Assembly: GCA_964522605.1 (NCBI GenBank) | Contig: CAZFWV010000059.1 | Span: 1-25,600 of the forward strand | Reading direction: 5' to 3' | Length of the DNA: 25,600 nt | Origin: CAVZLD01 sp964522605 | GTDB taxonomy: Bacteria > Planctomycetota > Planctomycetia > Pirellulales > Pirellulaceae | Shown: positions 22,448-25,600 of the stretch, piece by piece | How positions within the stretch are numbered: the stretch's first letter is position 1 | Layout of the letters: each line of letters starts with the position of its first letter | The notes under the pieces: generated by a model | Told to the model about the DNA's origin: nothing | Seen by the model: the letters and a program-made list of their open reading frames with translations, nothing else | Databases searched by the model: none | Made by a program: the position numbers and the translations under genes

Positions 22448-23827
22448 ATGAAACTGAACAGAATTGCGTGCCGCAGAATGTTCGCGTTGCCGATCGTTCT
22501 GGTGACCGTCATAGCCTCCACGAGTTGGGCGGTTCCCTACGCCTCGGGTGTGAGTCAGAGTGGTAACGAGGTGTCGTTCATTCTCAACCAGGACGCCGAC
22601 AGCGTTGCGGTGATTCTAAGTGGCGCTCCCAATTTGAACCTTGGTCCACTCTCCAAGGGCGCACACACATTCAACACGGGTGGCGCGGCCGGTTTCGAAA
22701 TCCAGGTGGCGAAATCCGAGGCGGCTGGCTGGACGCAGATTAGCGACGACACTTTGGCGCAAAGCAAGTACTATTCGCCAAAGGGTGTGACCGTCAACCG
22801 AAATCCCACGAGCGTCAACTTCGGCAGGATCTACATCAGCGAGGGGCTCGGCGGCGCCGTGGCGGCAGGCGGGCGGACAACGACGGACGGTCTGTATGTG
22901 ATGGGTGCCGACCAGTCGGACCTCCTCTCGCAGGGAGACGTGGCGGCGACGGGTGGCATCGATTGGTCCGTCGGAGGCAGCAACAGTCCGTTCAAGCTCT
23001 CGATTGCTCCCGATGACTCGGTCTACCTTGCCGATTGGTCGGACGGTCATTCTGGCCTCTGGCGGGCACCGGCCGACGCCAGTGGTGTTTTCCCGAACGT
23101 CCTCGCCAATATGAACCGCGATGGCGCAGGATTGACGGATAACCACGGTAGCATTCCCTCGGTGTGGGTCGAAGGAACAGGAGAGGGCGTGCAGGTTTAT
23201 ACTCTGGACGAAGACTTTGACATTGGCGGGACGCCCGGGAGCGTGCTGCGCTATGATGTGGGGACGGCGACCGACTATAACGGGCAGCCGGTTGAGCAGA
23301 CGCAAGATGGAACAAACATCATTCTGAATTTGCGTGCGGACGTCGTGCGTGACGAGGATGGCAGCTGGTGGATTGCCCAGTATCGGTCTACGGAAACACC
23401 GGAGGCACCGTCGCTGACACGCTTCCTGGACGGTGGTACCTCACCCACCTATAACTCGGCCACAGACGATGGTCTGCCGCTGCTGACCGAAACCTATGGA
23501 AGTCTGGACATCCAGGACGAACTGGACCTGCTGGCGCTGGGAGCTCGCAGCGGATTCGGAGTCTACATTATTGACATTAGTGATCCGGATAGCCCTGCGT
23601 TGTTACACACGGTTCCGCAAGATGGATTCACACAGGACGTGGCGTTTGACGCGGCGGGCAACCTCTACGTTGTCAGTAGCAGCACTGAAACACTGAAGAT
23701 CTGGTCCCCCGGCGGCCAGACGGTGGCGATCACAGCTTCGGACGGTTCGTTCCGACTGATTCCCGAGCCGGATTCGATGGTGCTGCTGTTGCTTGGCGGC
23801 TTGGCCCTGCGTCGCCGCCGGCGATAG
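22448..23827 (+). CDS. PEP-CTERM secreted protein, probable beta-propeller
   Basis: 459 aa. Signal peptide about 1-28 (FALPIVLVTVIASTSWA-VP). The body is beta-rich with propeller-like phrases (GRIYISEGLGG, FKLSIAPDDSVYLADWSDG, TQDVAFDAAGNLYVVSSSTE, LKIWSPGG), which suggests an NHL/WD-like fold, though the family cannot be named with certainty. The C-terminus IPEPDSMVLLLLGGLALRRR is a textbook PEP-CTERM signal: PEP, hydrophobic helix, arginine cluster. It is therefore expected to be exported and sorted to the envelope or matrix by an exosortase encoded elsewhere. It has no dockerin-like module, unlike the three proteins at 9333-16342. GAGGAGGA shortly before ATG 22448 fixes the start. Confidence 0.88.
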   Translation: MKLNRIACRRMFALPIVLVTVIASTSWAVPYASGVSQSGNEVSFILNQDADSVAVILSGAPNLNLGPLSKGAHTFNTGGAAGFEIQVAKSEAAGWTQISDDTLAQSKYYSPKGVTVNRNPTSVNFGRIYISEGLGGAVAAGGRTTTDGLYVMGADQSDLLSQGDVAATGGIDWSVGGSNSPFKLSIAPDDSVYLADWSDGHSGLWRAPADASGVFPNVLANMNRDGAGLTDNHGSIPSVWVEGTGEGVQVYTLDEDFDIGGTPGSVLRYDVGTATDYNGQPVEQTQDGTNIILNLRADVVRDEDGSWWIAQYRSTETPEAPSLTRFLDGGTSPTYNSATDDGLPLLTETYGSLDIQDELDLLALGARSGFGVYIIDISDPDSPALLHTVPQDGFTQDVAFDAAGNLYVVSSSTETLKIWSPGGQTVAITASDGSFRLIPEPDSMVLLLLGGLALRRRRR

Positions 23828-24010
23828 CTGGGTCGCGTTACGGACGGCGTGCGTGCCACATCGCGGTCAGGCGTGCGGTTTTCGGAGCCGGTGGACGGAC
23901 CGACCTCACAAATCGACATCAGATTTTCTTTGCGCGTCGGACTAGCCCGAATGTTCTGGCAAGCAGCACCGCATTTCTTTCTGTAGTGAATGAGCTGCCT
24001 CCCCTTCGCC

Positions 24011-24943
24011 TCAATGGGAGCCAGGCTTTCGCTGGCGCGACTTCCCATCGTGTCTTGTCCGGCGACGGATTCCTGACACGAGTTCCTTCGTGACCTTTCC
24101 CGGGTCAGCAACGAGGCGGCGTAGCCCGAAAGCCACTCTTTGCAGGGCGTTGTAATTGCTTGGAAACGTTCGGAGGTATCTTGGCAGATGCTGCACCTTC
24201 GAGGCCTTCAAGGGCATTCTATGCCAAGGAAGTCGGCAGTTTCCTGCCAGAAAGACCGTGCCGTCATATCCCGAGAATAGATGCGTAACAAAACTGGAAT
24301 CGGTGCGCAGCACGTGCGGCGAATTGGATTCGATCTGAAATCGCTCGTAGTACTCTCGTCTCACAAAGAAGGCGTTGAATGGAAGAACCGACACCAATTC
24401 GTAGCCTTTGCTTGTTGCCAAGTCGACAAGAGAGGACAGGCTGGAACCTTGACTGACGGACGGATCCGGCGGCTGCACAAAGCGAACGTCCGTGGGAATC
24501 GTGGGATTGAATTCAATCACAACGACCTTTGGTTTGTATCTTTTCATCGCCTGCCAGACATGATAGTCGTTTCCATCGATGTCGATCGAAAGCAGGTCGA
24601 AGTCCTCGGCGATCGGCGTGTCGCTGAGAATCTGATCCAGATTGTCCGTCTCAGAGAAACCGACGAATCGGTTGATCGTCATCACGTCGTCTCTGTGGCG
24701 ATAGTTGTTCTGCAGATCCTGGAATTTGCGTGCGTCAGCCTCAATGAGTACGGCCGAATACTGTTTCGATTCAATCAGATTGCGGGTGTTTGTCAGAAAC
24801 AACCCATCCCACGCACCAAATTCGACGCACCATTTGTCATGGACAGGCAACAACTCAAGAATCTTCTCGATGACTCCATCTTCGCCGGTCTGCGAATAGA
24901 CGTCCTGCCGATGCTCTAGGAGCCACGTGGATGCCTTGCTCAT
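24011..24943 (-). CDS. FkbM-like SAM-dependent methyltransferase
   Basis: 310 aa. The Rossmann fold starts with SQTGEDGVIEKILELL (17-32) and the SAM-binding glycine motif VEFGAWDG (40-47). An acidic residue ends the next strand (AVLIEADARKF), and FDLLSIDIDGNDYHVW and PKVVVIEFNP follow. This is the layout of FkbM-type methyltransferases, which often act on sugars or polyketides and are frequent in polysaccharide loci. The C-terminal 60 residues are very basic (RRLVADPGKV, GIRRRTRHDGKSRQRK). ATG 24943 was preferred to ATG 24952 because AAAGGA lies 9 nt before it, whereas it abuts the earlier ATG. No sugar-biosynthesis gene is adjacent, so the substrate is unknown. Confidence 0.87.
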   Translation of the reverse strand: MSKASTWLLEHRQDVYSQTGEDGVIEKILELLPVHDKWCVEFGAWDGLFLTNTRNLIESKQYSAVLIEADARKFQDLQNNYRHRDDVMTINRFVGFSETDNLDQILSDTPIAEDFDLLSIDIDGNDYHVWQAMKRYKPKVVVIEFNPTIPTDVRFVQPPDPSVSQGSSLSSLVDLATSKGYELVSVLPFNAFFVRREYYERFQIESNSPHVLRTDSSFVTHLFSGYDGTVFLAGNCRLPWHRMPLKASKVQHLPRYLRTFPSNYNALQRVAFGLRRLVADPGKVTKELVSGIRRRTRHDGKSRQRKPGSH

Positions 24944-25176
24944 TCTATGCATTCCTTTGCTTGGTTATCCGAAGTCGTCCGCGCGAAGTCGGTGCGGCCG
25001 TTGAGCCTGGATGACCAATAGCGGTTCCTGCATGTGCGGTATCACGTCGCTTCTTGACGTAGGCCGTTGTCCCGGGGGCCCGACTCGGAGAATACTATTT
25101 TGGGCGATTCCGTTCAAGCCGGAGCAGCTGATGTCGACGGACAGACGTGAGTCCGTCTTGGAACGGACCGAGTTTG

Positions 25177-25255
25177 TGAGCCGACGGCGCTAGCCGCGGG
25201 CCACGATTTACCGAGTCGCATGGAGAATTGGCCCGAGGCTGGCGCTGTCGGCTCA
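25177..25255. repeat. 19-bp inverted repeat (TGAGCCGACGGCGCTAGCC type)
   Basis: 25177-25195 and 25237-25255 are inverted copies with 17 of 19 positions matching. Inner GGGCC/GGCCC complementarity extends the stem. No T-run follows. Confidence 0.7.
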
Positions 25256-25347
25256 GGTCCTGAAACAGGTTCTAACTCGAATGTCTGAGATTGAGACTCG
25301 TTGGAGCTTCTGTCTCCTAGACTGTTCGATTAGCTCGCGTACGAGGA

Positions 25348-25388
25348 TCTTCTCTGCGGCCCTCTGCGCCTTTGCGACCTCTCCGTTT
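25348..25388. repeat. Recognisable dispersed intergenic repeat (TCTGCGGCCCTCTGCGCC)
   Basis: The direct sub-repeat CTCTGCG-CC-TTTGCG is the kind of sequence found in many bacterial genomes that yields peptides like RRGRKGAEGRRE when read in reverse. Recognised from memory only. Confidence 0.45.
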
Positions 25389-25412
25389 AGATGAATCCGC
25401 GATAGTTCCAGT

Positions 25413-25470
25413 TAAAACGCAGCGCAGCCTTCGGCCGCAACCAAACGGCGTGCTACCGCGTTCGGCGCAA
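25413..25470 (+). repeat. Dispersed repeat family A, copy 3 (diverged)
   Basis: CCGCAACCAAACGGCGTGCT followed by ACCGCG aligns with the core of 8107-8180. The flanks differ. Confidence 0.6.
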
Positions 25471-25473
25471 TGG

Positions 25474-25540
25474 GTGTGCCACTGGCTTTGCCAGTGTCCT
25501 CTTGAGTCGAGGAACAGCACTGGCATAGCCAGTGGCACAC
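25474..25540. repeat. 23-bp inverted repeat (GTGTGCCACTGGC...GCCAGTGGCACAC)
   Basis: 25474-25496 and 25518-25540 are inverted with one mismatch (22/23) around a 21-nt loop. Each arm also contains a CACTGGC/GCCAGTG mini-palindrome, so several folds are possible. It is immediately downstream of repeat family A copy 3. Confidence 0.8.
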
Positions 25541-25600
25541 AGTGCGGTTGCTGCGGAAGGATGTGCCTTACATCAAAATGCCAACAATAAAGCCAAGTAG

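Larger units (their letters stand above)
24944..25600. other. Gene-free region with palindromic repeats
   Basis: No gene is supported on either strand. It contains a GACGGAC/GTCCGTC short hairpin near 25139-25160 and four repeat elements, listed separately. Confidence 0.65.

Noticed and set aside
24281..24919. 212-aa plus-strand frame
   Set aside because: Antisense to the FkbM-like methyltransferase, which has clear SAM motifs.
25372..25590. 72-aa frame at the right end
   Set aside because: Made entirely of repeat family A and the 23-bp palindrome. No ribosome site.

Overview
The window looks like a draft contig from a planctomycete, most likely Pirellulales-like. This rests on family signatures, not on a marker gene. 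The signatures are an ECF-type sigma factor overlapping a large Ser/Thr kinase, secreted proteins with a planctomycete-style dockerin-like double EF-hand module plus PEP-CTERM tails, an FG-GAP/VCBS protein with an N-terminal FEPRYCLSA motif, a giant pentapeptide-repeat protein with QLYST-type connectors, and many palindromic intergenic repeats. Three 100-N blocks (9087-9186, 12038-12137, 13349-13448) are scaffold gaps of unknown true size.

Layout. 27-1580: sigma-54-dependent activator. 1959-4015: a decayed signalling pair, namely a Ser/Thr kinase missing most of its kinase domain and an ECF sigma factor missing its middle. 4390-5037: an excisionase-type HTH fused to a Clp N-terminal domain. 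5052-7367 (minus): a CysM-type cysteine synthase fused to a cysteinyl-tRNA-synthetase-like module whose HIGH motif is lost. 7368-9332: about 2 kb without an intact gene, filled with repeats, hairpins, an ECF C-terminal remnant and a first gap.

9333-16342: three large secreted or surface proteins (dockerin/PEP-CTERM; FG-GAP repeats/dockerin; pentapeptide repeats/dockerin/PEP-CTERM). All carry the same EF-hand module, which suggests a shared way of presenting or anchoring them outside the cell. 16795-20885: an intact sigma factor and Ser/Thr kinase overlapping by ATGA, a likely translationally coupled signalling unit. A palindrome and 42-bp tandem repeats have expanded inside the kinase reading frame. 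20934-21956 (minus): a secreted SUMF1-like protein without the FGE catalytic cysteines. 22448-23827: a PEP-CTERM protein. 24011-24943 (minus): an FkbM-like methyltransferase. 24944-25600: gene-free and rich in palindromic repeats.

The most notable items are the CysM/CysRS-like fusion, the two neighbouring signalling genes that have both lost their centres, the paired 88/66/69-residue architecture of the pentapeptide protein, and the in-frame repeat expansion inside the kinase. No tRNA, rRNA, CRISPR array or intact insertion sequence was recognised.
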